NCBI GenBank assembly: GCA_015680905.1
Contig: CM027379.1
Location: 90,667,501 to 90,731,500 of the forward strand
DNA from: Coptis chinensis
Lineage: Eukaryota > Streptophyta > Magnoliopsida > Ranunculales > Ranunculaceae
Length of the DNA: 64,000 nt
Direction: 5' to 3'
Each line of letters starts with the position of its first letter. Position 1 is the stretch's first letter. Position numbers and translations under genes: made by a program. A model generated the notes under the pieces. It was not told the origin of the DNA and made no database searches. It worked only from the letters and a program-made list of their open reading frames with translations. Of this stretch, positions 33,979-45,352 are shown piece after piece.

Positions 33979-36168
33979 TCAAGTAGTCAAGTCAGGCATT
34001 TGAAGCCGTTCTCGCCGAGTTTTCTTCAAGACATCAAAAGCATCTATGATAGAATATGTATTAAATTGTCTAGCAATATCTTTCTCAATAAACACGAGCA
34101 AATAATTTGCTAGATAATCATCTTCCATCCTATTACGCAGCATAGTCTTTACAATCCTCATTGCTGAAAATGCACGTTCCGATATAGCAGTTGAAACAGG
34201 TAAAGTCAACACAAGATGAATCAGTCTATCTATAAGATGATAAATTGTTGACTTTCCTGTTTCTACCAAAACTTGACACAACTTGGAAATGGTTGACAAA
34301 TTTTGAAACTCAGAGTGTACGAGAATGTCATTCTCATAGTTTTGCAACTGGTATTTCAAATGGAACTTTTGCGTTGCAAAGCTTGGCAAAGGTCATCAGT
34401 AATATCTATGATTTCCCTCATAAGATGGAGGATAAGTACAAACTCAAAAGGCGTAATTACATCATACACTCCATCCGCCTTTGCATGTTGACTTGCTGTC
34501 ACTCCATCATCAATTACCTGACTTAAGATTGTACATGTTGCGCTAAACAACGTTATCAAACTGGAAATGGAACACCCAAATGTGAACCCCATCGAGTATC
34601 TCCTGGTCTTTTCAAAGTCGTTACTTGGTTTTTCCCACTGCCAGTTTCAAACTCATCATTAATAGCAAGCAAGTGTGCAATTTCAGCAGCTTTAGCATTC
34701 TCAACTGAGCATCTCTTTTGCAGGAGGCACCAACTACATTGACTACAACATGCAAGTGGGGAAAAAATTGCCAAATAGGTTTAACATCTTTAGCTACTAC
34801 AATTAGTGCTAACTGGAGACGGTGAGCAAAACAATGGACATAGTACGCAAATTGACACTCAATAGAGAATAAAGCTTGCAACCCAGCCACTTCACCACGC
34901 ATATTACTCGCACCGCCATATCCTTGCCCATGAATATTTTGCACACTAAGTTTATGGCGAGAAAAGGACTTTGCATATTGCTTCTTTCAAAGTTGCCGAC
35001 ATGGTATCTTTCACATGAACTATATCAAAGAAATACTCCCGCACTAAACCATGTTTATCGACGAATCTCAAAACAATTGCCATCTGCTCCCTTTTTTATT
35101 CATCTCGAGCTTCATCCACTATAATACAAAACTTCTCATCACTAATCTCCTCACGAATAAACTTGCGTATTTTGTCTGACAAAACAATAAGAATCTGCCT
35201 TTGAGTTGTAGGAGAAGTATAGGTACAATTTTTAGGAGCATTATCCAAAAATGTAGCATCAACATCTTTGTTATACGAAGCCAATAACTTTATCATTTCA
35301 AGAAGGTTCCCTCGGTTGTTAGAAGTTTTTCTTTCGTCACGGCCTCTAAGAGCAGAACCTTGGAGATCTGTCATTGTTCCAAGCAGCAATCGAGTACTAG
35401 CAATCTGTTTAGAAGTTTGTTTTCCAACAATATTCTCAATATGTTGCTTTTGTTTCATTAGGCTATAGCAACACCCAACAACAACTCTATGTATCGAGTT
35501 CGGACCCTTTCCGACATGAGATAAAAGAGCAACATTCTGGCCATCATTGATGGACTTTTTTCCACGAAGAAAATCTACCAACCATGAACACACTAGCTCC
35601 AGGGTGTTGAGATGACCTTGTTAAGAGGAAGCATGGAAGGCAAAAGGCATGATTTTTAAATTCAGAGTACTCCAACCAATCTGGAAATGATTTGTACCAA
35701 CTTTCTTGAAAGCAACGATGATTCTTATCATGAAGAAAATGCTGATTTGTTGGAGGCTTAGGTTGACATGGTCCAACAATGATATAAGCACGCCTAATCT
35801 CATCATGTTGAGAACTTGGATAATCCCATATTTGTTTTCTCAACCCTGGATCCCTTACTAAAGAAGTGTCAAGTTCTTGAGAGTCCACTCTACGAGTTCC
35901 AAAAGGACCAGCTTTTTCGGATAAAACTCTAGAAGCTTCAGGTAGACCAAGTTGCTATGGAAGGTCCAACAATTTCAGGTTCAACTCTAAGATCATTGGA
36001 AGAGCCACCTTCTTCAGGTTCAACTCTAGGAGCATTGGAAGAGCCACCTTCTTCAGGTTCAACTCTAGGAGCTTTAGAGAAGCGTCGAGTAAAGTACGAA
36101 TCAAGTGTATTTTTCCTCATGAATAACAAGTCCAAATATAGTTTTCTACACTTGGTCAATTTGCTCAA
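33979..36168 (-). pseudogene. hAT transposase / TTF-zinc-finger protein (ZMYM1-like), decayed
   Basis: Order on the minus strand: basic start with three tandem RVEPEEGGSSN-type repeats (36168-35938); TTF-type zinc finger (NHAFCLPCFLL, 35888-35544); DUF4371 RNase H-like core (FIREEISDEKFCIIVDEARDE, 35593-35096; then NIHGQGYGGASNMRGEVAGL and YYVHCFAHRLQLAL, 34944-34621); and hAT dimerisation tail (STAISERAFSAMRIVKTMLR, 34389-33979). Frameshifts lie near 35900, 35590, 34940, 34780 and 34380, and an in-frame TAA follows DEARDE. The full protein would be about 750 residues, normal for the family. The right end of the element may be the G/C-rich stretch at 37020-37065, a typical hAT terminal style. 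Confidence 0.85.
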
Positions 36169-37159
36169 CTAGTCAACTGTTTGCCGAAAAACAGACACAA
36201 ACATCAAAACATAAATACCCAAATGGCATATTATTGGACTTCCAAGCCAATATCACAGCAACTCAGCAAGTCAGCGATGTAAATTTGTAATTAATTAAAA
36301 GATTGTAATACAACACTGTCAACGCATAACGCCAAAATCAGAGTAAGTTAAATATCAATTTCGTTTTTAAATAATACCTTTTGTTTTCCCAAGTTCTGAA
36401 GACTTGAACAGATTCACATTAGTCAGAAGTGTGGATTTGTCATTTCACTCATTTGGAGGTGCGCTAAAAGCCTAAAACAGTAAAAGTTATTATACTTCAG
36501 TAATATAGTACAATTAAATAAATAAAATTACAACTGTAAGCTAGGAATCCTAGGAAGGTTAAAGACGAAAGAAAACTTACAAAGTGACGAGAGGAAGTGA
36601 AGCCCAACTTTTTGGAATAGTCCCATTCAGAAAGCTGCGAGTCAGGGCTCTGCACGACTGCACGAGAGAGAAAAAAATTAAATAAAGACCCAACTTCACT
36701 TTCAAGTGTTTCTAGCGTCTTTTAGCAAAGATGATCACAATTCTCCATGCCATGGAGATGAATGTTATGTAGAGTGTGCACTACGCCACTACCTATTGGG
36801 CCAAATACAGTGAGGCCCATAAAACTTGAGTCTCTTATTGGGTCTGGGCCTGCTATAGTTGAAACTTGAAAGTACAATTACAGGGGACACCGTTTGAGGG
36901 GCTATCATCTGAGCCTGATGTGGTCACATTTAAACCTTGGCCTGTTATTTTGAGGGGGGCGAACTTCTATGTATTCAAAAAAATTCATACTGATAATACA
37001 TAGAACATAATGGTTCTTCAAAACCGTTTGGGGGGCGACTGCCCCCCCTCCCTCTCTGTCTCCATCTATGCTTGGCAGAGGCGCAGAGCCAAAGGAGCCT
37101 ACTCAAGGGTTTTATTTGATAAAGCATATTTCTCTATTAATGTTCTTTCATGGTTGTAC
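36169..37159. other. Probable hAT 5' region, no gene
   Basis: Noncoding. The right part (36950-37065), with GGGGGGCGACTGCCCCCCC, is the type of palindromic G/C run found near hAT ends. No matching left end or 8-bp duplication was found by eye. Confidence 0.35.
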
Positions 37160-37637
37160 TGATGCACACACTCCTCATCTTCTCAATTCCCAAATTCAAA
37201 TCCTAGAAAACCACTATTCTCCAATAAGCCCAAACCCAAATTCATTTCCAGACACCCTATAAAATCCCTAAATCTAACTCTCGTTGCCAATGCGGTAGAT
37301 TCAAGACCCGATTCATCTTCACCTCCTTTCAAGGAAAACGAAACTGTTTTCATTGGTGACGATAGAGTTCCCTTGGAAGGCGTTATTCAATTCGACAACC
37401 CCGATTTTTCAGAGAAAATAAACAGATGGGGGTAATTTAATTTAATTCACTTTATTTACTTAATTACTTAAACAATAAATAGTAAGAACGTTTTAATTCA
37501 CAATTATTTGAATATGCAACAGTCGTGTTGCGCTTCTTTCTTGTGGAGATGTTATGGCTTTGCTTTTGTTCTTGGCAATCGGAAGACTTAGTCATGGGTT
37601 TCCTGTTTTAAATGTCGAGACACTTCACACAATAGAC
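37160..37637 (+). pseudogene. 5' exons of a DUF3054 (plastid membrane) protein, truncated
   Basis: Exon 1 (to 37431) reads a Ser/Pro/Lys-rich transit-peptide-like start, then ETVFIGDDRVPLEGVIQFD and EKINRWG. A 91-bp intron (37432-37522, GT/AG) joins in frame to RVALLSCGDVMALLLFLAIG plus RLSHGFPVLNVETLHTIDP, the first membrane helix typical of DUF3054. The match ends after IDP without a donor site, so the gene is cut at about 37637. The start ATG is out of frame with the transit-peptide reading by one base. DUF3054 has no established biochemical function. Confidence 0.6.
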
Positions 37638-37844
37638 CCTAAAATTAATCAAATGTGTGAGATGCACGTGTAAGGGTATTCTAGGTATTAAGCAAAATAC
37701 AAGACAGTCAACGAGTTTGACTACCAAAAGTTGGACTTAAGTCTAATTTCCAACTATAAATGTATCAAAGCCTAATATCGCTACTATAAATAGGACCAAA
37801 ACCTAAATACTCCATTATTCTTTAAGGTTAGTACAATAAAGTTG

Positions 37845-40832
37845 TGTCCAAATTTTGATTTTTCATTAATTATTATTTGAAATTAGTTCAATGCATTTGC
37901 ATTCAGTTTTCTTGTGTCCCATTAATTATTCTTTGAGATTAGTTCAATGCATTTGCATCAAGTTTTCAATTTCTCGTTAATTACTATTTGTGTTTAGTTC
38001 GATACATTTGCATCCAGTTTCCTATTTCACGTTAATTATTTTTTGGGGTTAGTTCTATGCAAGAAAAAAATAGGTTAGTTCTATGCAGTTTCATCCAATT
38101 TATGATTTCTCGTTAATTATTCTTTAAGAAATTTGATTTCCCGTTAATTATTTTTTGAGGTTAATTTAATGCATTTGCATCTAGTTTTTGCTTCCCCGTT
38201 AATTATTCTTCAAGGTTAGTCCAATACATTTGCATCAAATTCCCGACTTTCTTTGAGGTTAGTTCGATGCATTTGCATCCAGTTTCTGATTTCCTTTTGA
38301 TTATTTTTTTAAGTTAGTTCAATACATTTGCATCCAGACCGATTTTCCGTTAATTATTTTTTGAGCTTAGTTCAGTGCAGTTGTTGTAGGAACCGTTATT
38401 TCAGAATGCAAATTTCTACAAACCGCGAGAACCACGCGCAGCGGAATTAATGGGTTCTCACGATTTTGGATAGAGAACATACCTTTTAGATCCAGTTTAG
38501 ATAACTCTGGGAATCCAAGCTTTATGAATCCGAATCAACAATCAATCCCTTGATCTTCTGTTGTATTCCTTTAGAATAAATTGGACGTTGTGTGGGCAAC
38601 GATCTACCAATCCCCTTCTTTCTCACAAAGCTAGATCCAATTTTGGATTTATCTTTCCTTGCCTCTTTTTCTAATCCAGTGAATAGTGAATAGGTTAATT
38701 TTGGCCAGAGAGAAGAAGGATTCTATTTATAGGCTACAACAGGGACCATGAGGAGAAATTAGGGTTGGGCCTCTTGACGGGCTTGGGCTTCCCATGTTCG
38801 CCCAGAACACACGGCCCAAGTCCGTCAACAAATGGCTTATTCCACTAAAGGCCATTGTTGCACTACTGCCCTAATCCCAAATTACGTGTTAGCGTTTTTG
38901 GGCTCCATATTATATGCTCGTTGATCTCCCCGTGTTTAAGATATCGAATGTCCGGCCGATTAAGTCAAAGTTCTCGACAACTACATTAATCAACTTCTTA
39001 TGTCCTTGAGTAGTACCACTCAACCTCATTGTCATGTCAGAATAAATCCACCTACAGGGTTTACATGACAATCTTTTTGAGCTCCTCAAGGGGACATCAT
39101 CAACCCGACTTTCTGCGGGTCACATATTCCTTCTATAATCAACAGCACACCTTACATATAATGTCATTACCCAATCTATCGAGTTTGTTGACTCATAAAT
39201 AAATCTCACTCATTGATGATTTAAAGCAATATACAATGCATGTAAGTGCCTGTTATTATATCCGGATTAAGAGGACAAGTATCCATAATAACAGGGAGTT
39301 TGTTCTCTTATACAGTCAATATAAAGAGAAACAACCTCACTTGGTCCTGTTCAATACACACAAAGTGTACTAGTGTAATCCTATAGTCAAGATAGACTAA
39401 TACCAGATTATACTATAACCATACTAATGGTTTGTCCAAATCCATCTAGGTTGTGAACGATTACTTATACTTTATAAGGTACTGATGATATGATCTTCTG
39501 TGTGTTCACACCATATCATCTACAACATAAAGTATTAGACATATGGATATAACTAATAACATATATAATGTGCATAACATTTGCCCATATGATTCTCATT
39601 CAAAATATAAAGAATTAGAGCTAATACAAAAGTAATGCTTTTAGTATATAACCCTATCAGTTGCGTCCAGTTTCAGGTTTTCCATTATTTATTATTTGAG
39701 GTTGGTTCAATGCAGTTGCATTCAATTGTGAATTTTCTATTATTTATTCTTTGTGGTTAGTTTAATACATTTGCATCCAGTTTCCGATTTCTCGTTAATT
39801 ATTATTTGATCGAGGTTAGTTCCATGCAAAAAAAAAAGTTAGTTTCATACAATTTCATCCAATTATTGATTTCCTTTATTTATTCTTTGAGGTTATTTCA
39901 ATACATTTGCGTCAAGAACCCGATTTCCTGTTAATTACTTTTAGAGATCAGTTCAATGCATTTGCATCTAGTTTCCAATTTCACGATAATTATTGTTTGA
40001 GGTTAGTTATATACAATTGCATCAAGTTTTCCATTGCCCGGTAATTATTATTTGAAGTTAGTTGAATGCAGTTGCATCCAAGTTTCGATTTCCTGTGAAT
40101 GATATTTTGAGGTTAGTTCATTACAGTGGCATCCAATTTCTGATTTCCCTTTAATTATTCATTGAGATTAATGTTCATTGCATTTGCATCTAGATTCCGA
40201 GTTCCTGTTAATTATTTTTCGAGATTAGTTAAATGTAGTTGATTCCAGTTTCTTATTTACTTTTAACCATTCTTTGAGGTTAGTTCAATGTGTTTGCTTA
40301 CAGTTTTTGATTTCTCGTTAGTTGTTCTCTGAGGTTAGTTTGTTGCGTTTGCATCCAGTTTCAGATTTTTCGTTAATTAGGTTAGTTCAATGCAATTGCA
40401 TCCATTTTCCAATTTCCAGTTAATTGTTATTTGAGGTTAGTTCATTGCAATTGCATCTAGTTTATGATTTTCCGTTAATTAGGTTAGTTCAATGCATTTG
40501 CATCCAGTTTCCAATTGCTTGTTAATTGTTATTTGAGATTAGTTTAGGTTAGTTAAATGCATTTACATATAATTTCCAATTTCTCATTAATTATTTTTTT
40601 AGGTTCACTGCAATTCCATCCAGTTTCCGATTTTTCGTTAATTATTATTTGAAGTTGTATAGTTCAATGCATTTGCATTCAGTTTCCGATTTCCCATTAA
40701 TTTTTTTTAGGTTATTTCAATGTAGTTGCATCTAGTTTTCGATTCTCAATTAATTATTCGTTGATATTAGTTTAATGCATTAGTATCCAGTTTCTGATTT
40801 TCACTTAATTCTTTTTTGAGGTTAGTTCAATG
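37845..40832 (+). repeat. 55-bp minisatellite, about 30 degenerate units
   Basis: The unit starts GGTTAGTTCAATGCATTTGC, continues ATCCAGTTTCCGATTTCCCG and ends TTAATTATTTTTTGA. It recurs from about 37845 to 38384 and 39660 to 40832 in one orientation, with many substitutions and some short units. Each unit carries ATGCATTTGCAT, a near-palindrome. The array is split by the solo LTR at 38385-39659. No coding potential is seen. Confidence 0.9.
38385..39659 (-). repeat. Solo LTR inside the minisatellite (1275 bp)
   Basis: On the minus strand it starts TGATAGGGTTATATAC at 39659 and ends with TTCCTACA at 38385, TG...CA ends. CTATAAATAG at about 38730 is a good TATA box in that orientation. Flanks are GTTGT and GTTGC, a 5-bp target duplication with one change, and the minisatellite reads on across it. 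No internal domain is present, so two LTRs recombined to leave one. A 5' partial copy is at 18709-19617. Confidence 0.82.
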
Positions 40833-41229
40833 TCTTACAAACCTTGTAAGTAAACCACTCGAAATAAATCAAACCCTTTTGTAAGACACTTCTGAGAAGC
40901 TCAAAACTTTTTTTGGTTATAGAGGGACCCTAAAATAGCAATAATTAAGTGTCTAGTCATACTCTCCTCATGCATTTTGCTAATAAGAATTATACTAATG
41001 GTGTCATAAAACAACCTCCCCAACTGAACAACATCAACTTCTGAACATTAGCACCCAGTCCCCAATTCTTATATATACAACTTTAAGAAGACGCCTAAAT
41101 GGACAACCTCAACTGAATCATCATCTCCTTATTGAGCTTTATGTATTTCGAATACCTATAAACAATGTGGCAAAGCCTCTTTATTGATCAACACTGCAAC
41201 ATAAACGTGTGCTTTTATTATTCAATAGC
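40833..41229. other. No gene recognised
   Basis: Spacer between the minisatellite and the TPR fragment; AT-rich, no supported ORF on either strand. Confidence 0.4.
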
Positions 41230-41490
41230 TTCAGCTAATTTCCTATTATCCACACTAAGCTCACTGCTTGCAATAACTAAAGTTGTGGTATTCATTTAAG
41301 TTGCTAACTCGTGCTGAAGCAAGTCAAGGGCGGGTTCTGATTCTAACTTTGATAATATATTGTTAGCCCTATTTAGATATCCTAAACTATCATTAAACTT
41401 GTTCAAACCATAGCAAGTAGATCCCATCAAATGTAAAGTCATGGCTAGCGGTAAAGATGACGAATATGAATCATTTTCATTATTAACCAG
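41230..41490 (-). pseudogene. Fragment of a kinesin-light-chain-like TPR protein
   Basis: On the minus strand LPLAMTLHLMGSTCYGLNKF and NDSLGYLNRANNILSKLE form a TPR helix pair of the kind in plant kinesin-light-chain-related proteins; a stop follows LLQHELAT (41298-41296). A further piece, SSELSVDNRKLAEAIE, lies just downstream and would be a later repeat in the parent gene. No start, and no flanking exons are found. Confidence 0.6.
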
Positions 41491-41572
41491 AGTTTAGAAC
41501 CAAATTATGTGTACTTGTGATGACTTCTATAAGAGGAGAATACCAACATCTAGTGCTAAAAATCTCAATCCA

Positions 41573-42125
41573 CGAAGAGAAAATAGGGCGTGGAATGCTC
41601 TAATTTCTGACTATGCTCAAAACGGTTTTTTTAGGATAACATACAACTCTTACAGGACATGAAGGATGTCGGGTTCAACACAGATGTAGTTACATATAGT
41701 GGGGTTGTTTCTTCTTTTGCTCAATTTAGTATGTCTAGTGATGTCGTGAGTATTTTCATTGACATGTTGGACATGGGCTTGAAGCCAGATGTCGTAACCT
41801 TATCAAGTGTCCTCCCAACAATATCTTTAGTGTAGATTGGTAATTGTAAAAAAAAAAATGATACAAAAATCTATGGCTACTCCTATAGGAATTTGAAATA
41901 AGGATTAGAAATGCTCTTGTATCTGTTTACACCAAATGTGATTCAATTCAATATGTTGCTTCTGTCTTCGAAGATACTGCGTACTGAGATGTGATTTCCT
42001 GGAGCTCAATGGTTGTAGGATACGTTAATAATGGCTATTTTTAAGAAACACATGGAACATTCATGGAGATGATTACTTATGAAATTCAACCAAATCCTAT
42101 CTCTGTGACAAATATTATTTCATAA
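41573..42125 (+). pseudogene. Pentatricopeptide repeat (PPR) gene remnant
   Basis: Three out-of-frame pieces hold PPR motifs: RAWNALISDYAQNGFF (41590-41640), then MKDVGFNTDVVTYSGVVSSF and MLDMGLKPDVVTLSSVLPTI (41650-41835), then NALVSVYTKCDSIQYVASVF, DVISWSSMVVGYVNNGYF and IQPNPISVTNI (41900-42120). At least two frameshifts and three in-frame stops occur. Mixed motif lengths suggest the PLS class, whose members edit organelle RNA. It is a dead fragment of a protein that is usually above 500 residues. Confidence 0.8.
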
Positions 42126-42284
42126 AAGCAATCAGCCAATGCGAAATCCGGAAAAGTCAATGGCTGTGTAAAAGCAATCAGCCCAATCAACCATCTCCCA
42201 TTAAAGAAAACTAAAGAGGATTGAAAACTTCATAAAAGTTCTTCTATGAAATTTTCTCTTTTAGTGGTTTCTTATTGATGTAGA

Positions 42285-42434
42285 CTAATAGAGAAGCATA
42301 AAGAGCATGTGGCTCAGATTGTTGAGCTGTTGCTGGAGAAAGAAGTTTTACACCAAGAGGACATGATTAGAATATTGGGGGAACACCCTTGGAAGTCAGA
42401 TGAGCAGACAAACTACGATAAGTTTAGGGATTGA
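42285..42434 (+). pseudogene. C-terminal fragment of an FtsH-like (FtsHi-type) protein
   Basis: One open stretch reads [20 protein letters not shown], then [11 protein letters not shown] and NYDKFRD before a TGA. This looks like the extreme C terminus of plant FtsH or inactive FtsHi proteins of the chloroplast envelope. It is preceded by TTGATGTAG, a plausible splice acceptor. No AAA domain or protease motif is found upstream, so it is one exon at most. Confidence 0.5.
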
Positions 42435-42658
42435 TTTATTGTGGAAGAGAAGAGTGTAGAAACCACAAAGACGATGAATCATCACCTCTTGAGCTGGAGG
42501 TTGTTCCTACTTACTAATGCAACAATTTGTGTTTTGTAGATGAAATGGGGCTTTTCATCATCCCATGTAGGCATCTGTACAATTCAACATGTTTTCCATA
42601 TTAGTCTCATACTTTTTCGTAATTAGCCAAAGAGTTTTATAAATATTGGAGACTATGT

Positions 42659-42729
42659 GGAGTCCGAATTTGTTCACCAACGGTTTTGCTGGTAGAATCT
42701 ACGAGCGCCCATAATGACCCACATGTCTA
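42659..42729 (+). repeat. Left terminal inverted repeat
   Basis: Pairs with 61720-61792. Differences are a 3-bp indel after GAGTC and a few substitutions. The pairing weakens inward of CCCACATGTC. Confidence 0.75.
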
Positions 42730-43222
42730 GCACTAATTTCTTTTTTTCTCAAATATTGTGTTTTGCCTATAATACCCCAATCTTACCACCAAAACCTCTT
42801 TTTTTCTTCAGTTCTTCTTTGTCAATCCTTACGAATTAAAAACTCAAGTTCAAAATCTAGCAAATCCCATAAGTATCTAATATGATTCTCATTATTAAAT
42901 TTGTTCTTGGTGAGGTTTATCTCATATAGTTTGGAATTGTTTTTCTTCTAAAACAAATATCAACAATAAACTATTTTTTTTCTTTGTGTTTCTATCAAAT
43001 TTTAGTTTGTAGCTGCTAAACAACTACTATAACAACTAACAAGTTCAAAACGTACAGGACTGGAAGACAGTAAGTAACATACTAATAAGTGATGTAGGTG
43101 TTTACTTACAGGGACAACTAACAGAGGTGAAACACTCAATACAACTCAAAACTTTACTGAAAAGACTGGGTATAATAGTAAAGTATAAATCTAAAATACT
43201 AGTTCCATGTATATGGAACTAG

Positions 43223-43619
43223 CCTGACCCAGATATTGCTAAGCTCAATTCTGATGGCTCACTATTAGATAACAGATGTGGCAATAGAGGAACCATTCGT
43301 GATGCCAATGGGGAAGTATTACTTGCCTTCACTGAAGCAGGAGGATTAAGATCGACCAGTTCTTTTTCAAGAACTTAAAGCTATTTTAAATGTCTTACAG
43401 GGATGTCTTATGGTTAAGATAAGGAAGGTGGAAATTACATCAGAGTATCAAACTCCCTTCATGCAGTAAGCATTCTCAAGAACCAAGAGAGAGCATCGTG
43501 GCAGTGTTCTAACATGGTTGCTGAGATTAAAGACTTACTAAGGCTATTTGTGAATGTCATGATCTCCCATGTATGTGTTCGAGTAGTTGATCATCTTGCT
43601 TCTTTAGCTTCTAACCATG
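43223..43619 (+). pseudogene. RNase H-fold coding fragment, left part, interrupted by element C
   Basis: PDPDIAKLNSDGSLLDN, then CGNRGTIRDANGEVLLAF is the first strand pair of the plant RVT_3/RNase H-like domain, with the expected Asp in NSDGS. After one or two frameshifts it continues with FQELKAILNVLQGCL, VEITSEYQT and VDHLASLASNH. The reading stops at CCATG (43619). In the empty site it continues in the same frame at 61432. Such domains occur alone in plants or at the 3' end of LINEs; no LINE RT is visible upstream. Confidence 0.7.
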
Positions 43620-45339
43620 TGATAAGCACCCAAAACTGTAATATTAAACCCCGAGAGACATAGCATTTTGATCGATTATGTGTTTAATAATCATGTAATA
43701 ATTATATTTTTATACTTTTGCAGGTTTCCGCATTTAAAATGAATATAATGATAAAACATGCATGAAGTAGGAGAATACTAGAATATTTGAAGTTTCCCAC
43801 TCAACCCCAGTGAAGCCCAACAGAGCCTGACTAGAGCTGAAGTTTCCAAAAGAACAAAACCAGTGCAAAACGGGTCCACATATAAAGAAGCAGCAAACTT
43901 CCGAAGCCCAAATCGGATAAATTGGGGTGCCGACGTTGGCTAGTGAATTGCCAGAGCGACCAGGGCGACAAACTCTACGCAAAGACAGAAAGTTGCAAAA
44001 CGCCAAAATTGGCGCCGCCACTGGACATACTAAGTGGACCCACTCTGCGGGCCCAGAAGGCATAATGAGTCAGCATAGGCAGGTGGCAAGTGATGGTTTT
44101 AATTTGGTGCCACCTCGCAATAAAGAAGACACGTACCAATTCAAACCAGGTGGTTTGAATTGAAATTAGCTAAAGGACGAAACCTTAATAAGGTAAAAGA
44201 CAAAATTAAAACGGATAAAAACAAAACTTTGATTCTCAAAGTTTTGAACGTTTCAATTAGCATAAGGCCAAAACTCAATTAAATCATTCACGGGACATCA
44301 TCCTATATATATGAGGGGGTAGCCTTCATATATTTTCCTTCAGCATTTTATGCTCTAGCTTCCGCTTAGCAATAGTTAGTTTTAATTCAAAGACTTACAT
44401 TCCGGCCATTTACATTCCAAGAAGCTTAAAATCGTCAGAAGTCATTTTACCCTTAATAACAGTCATTTCTTTTCTAGTGTAATTCCTGTCCTACATTTAT
44501 TTACTTAATGTATACAACAAGTTTTATTATTCCTTCAATGACCATGAGCTAATCCCCTCGTGGGAGGGTTATCCGCTTTCGTGAGAACGGATTGATTTCG
44601 TTAATATTCTAGAATCACTACTTAGGAATTAGGCATAGATTAGACATCTGGTCCCAAAATGATCGAGACTATACAAATTTGGAGATGCTCGAGCATCTGT
44701 AACATCTCGGTCGCTAACCTAAAATGTCTCACGCATGACTCTATGGTGTCAGACAGCTCTCCAATTTGTCCAGCTGATGTGGAATCGAGCCAGGAGCTGA
44801 AATGATATTCCAGAGATGAAATATTAGTTCAACTCCTTATACTAGTGTGATGCGGCTCAGAGATATGGGCATGTGCTAGGGATCAATACTCGACGTCGTC
44901 TTCGAACACGAGACAAATTAGAGATGTAGTGATGTGGTAATATAAACTGTTAAAAAATAATTCTTGCATGAGTATGATTAACTCTCTCCCTGTTTCTCTA
45001 TTTTTGTTTACCTACATATAATCACCGTAGTAATTTACATTATTTGCATTACCGTTAATTTAATTAAAACCAACTAAAAAACCTAAAATCCTACTCACCA
45101 AAAGTTGTAATTCCAGTTGTGAACCTTTTCCGAGCCCTAAGGTTTGAACGATCCCTTACTCGACCTATCCTACCAAACCCACGTGAGTAAGGTAACTTGA
45201 CTAAAACGTACGACTATACGGACGTTGGACTTTGGACTTTGGACTTGGGTCTTTGGACTTCAGACTTTGGACTGTGGACCTCGGACTTAAGAAAATAAGT
45301 AACTGAAAACAATAAACGTGTATAAAGAGTGTTTTATCA
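43620..45339 (+). repeat. 5' LTR of element C (1720 bp)
   Basis: Starts TGATAAGCACCC and ends GTTTTATCA. A GGACTTT-type heptamer run lies at about 45225-45290. The other LTR is 59715-61426. Confidence 0.96.
44304..44312 (+). promoter_or_regulatory. Probable TATA box of the C 5' LTR
   Basis: TATATATAT, about 685 bp into the LTR, is conserved at 60391-60399 in the 3' LTR and 12074-12082 in element A. Transcription would start shortly downstream, defining the U3/R border; this is inference. Confidence 0.45.
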
Positions 45340-45341
45340 AA

Positions 45342-45352
45342 TGGCGCCGCTG
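45342..45352 (+). promoter_or_regulatory. Primer binding site of element C (tRNA-Asp type)
   Basis: TGGCGCCGCTG two bases after the LTR, one mismatch from the tRNA-Asp complement. Confidence 0.75.

Noticed and set aside
37845-40832. CRISPR-like array
   Set aside because: Repeats are contiguous and degenerate with no unique spacers, and the window is plant nuclear DNA.
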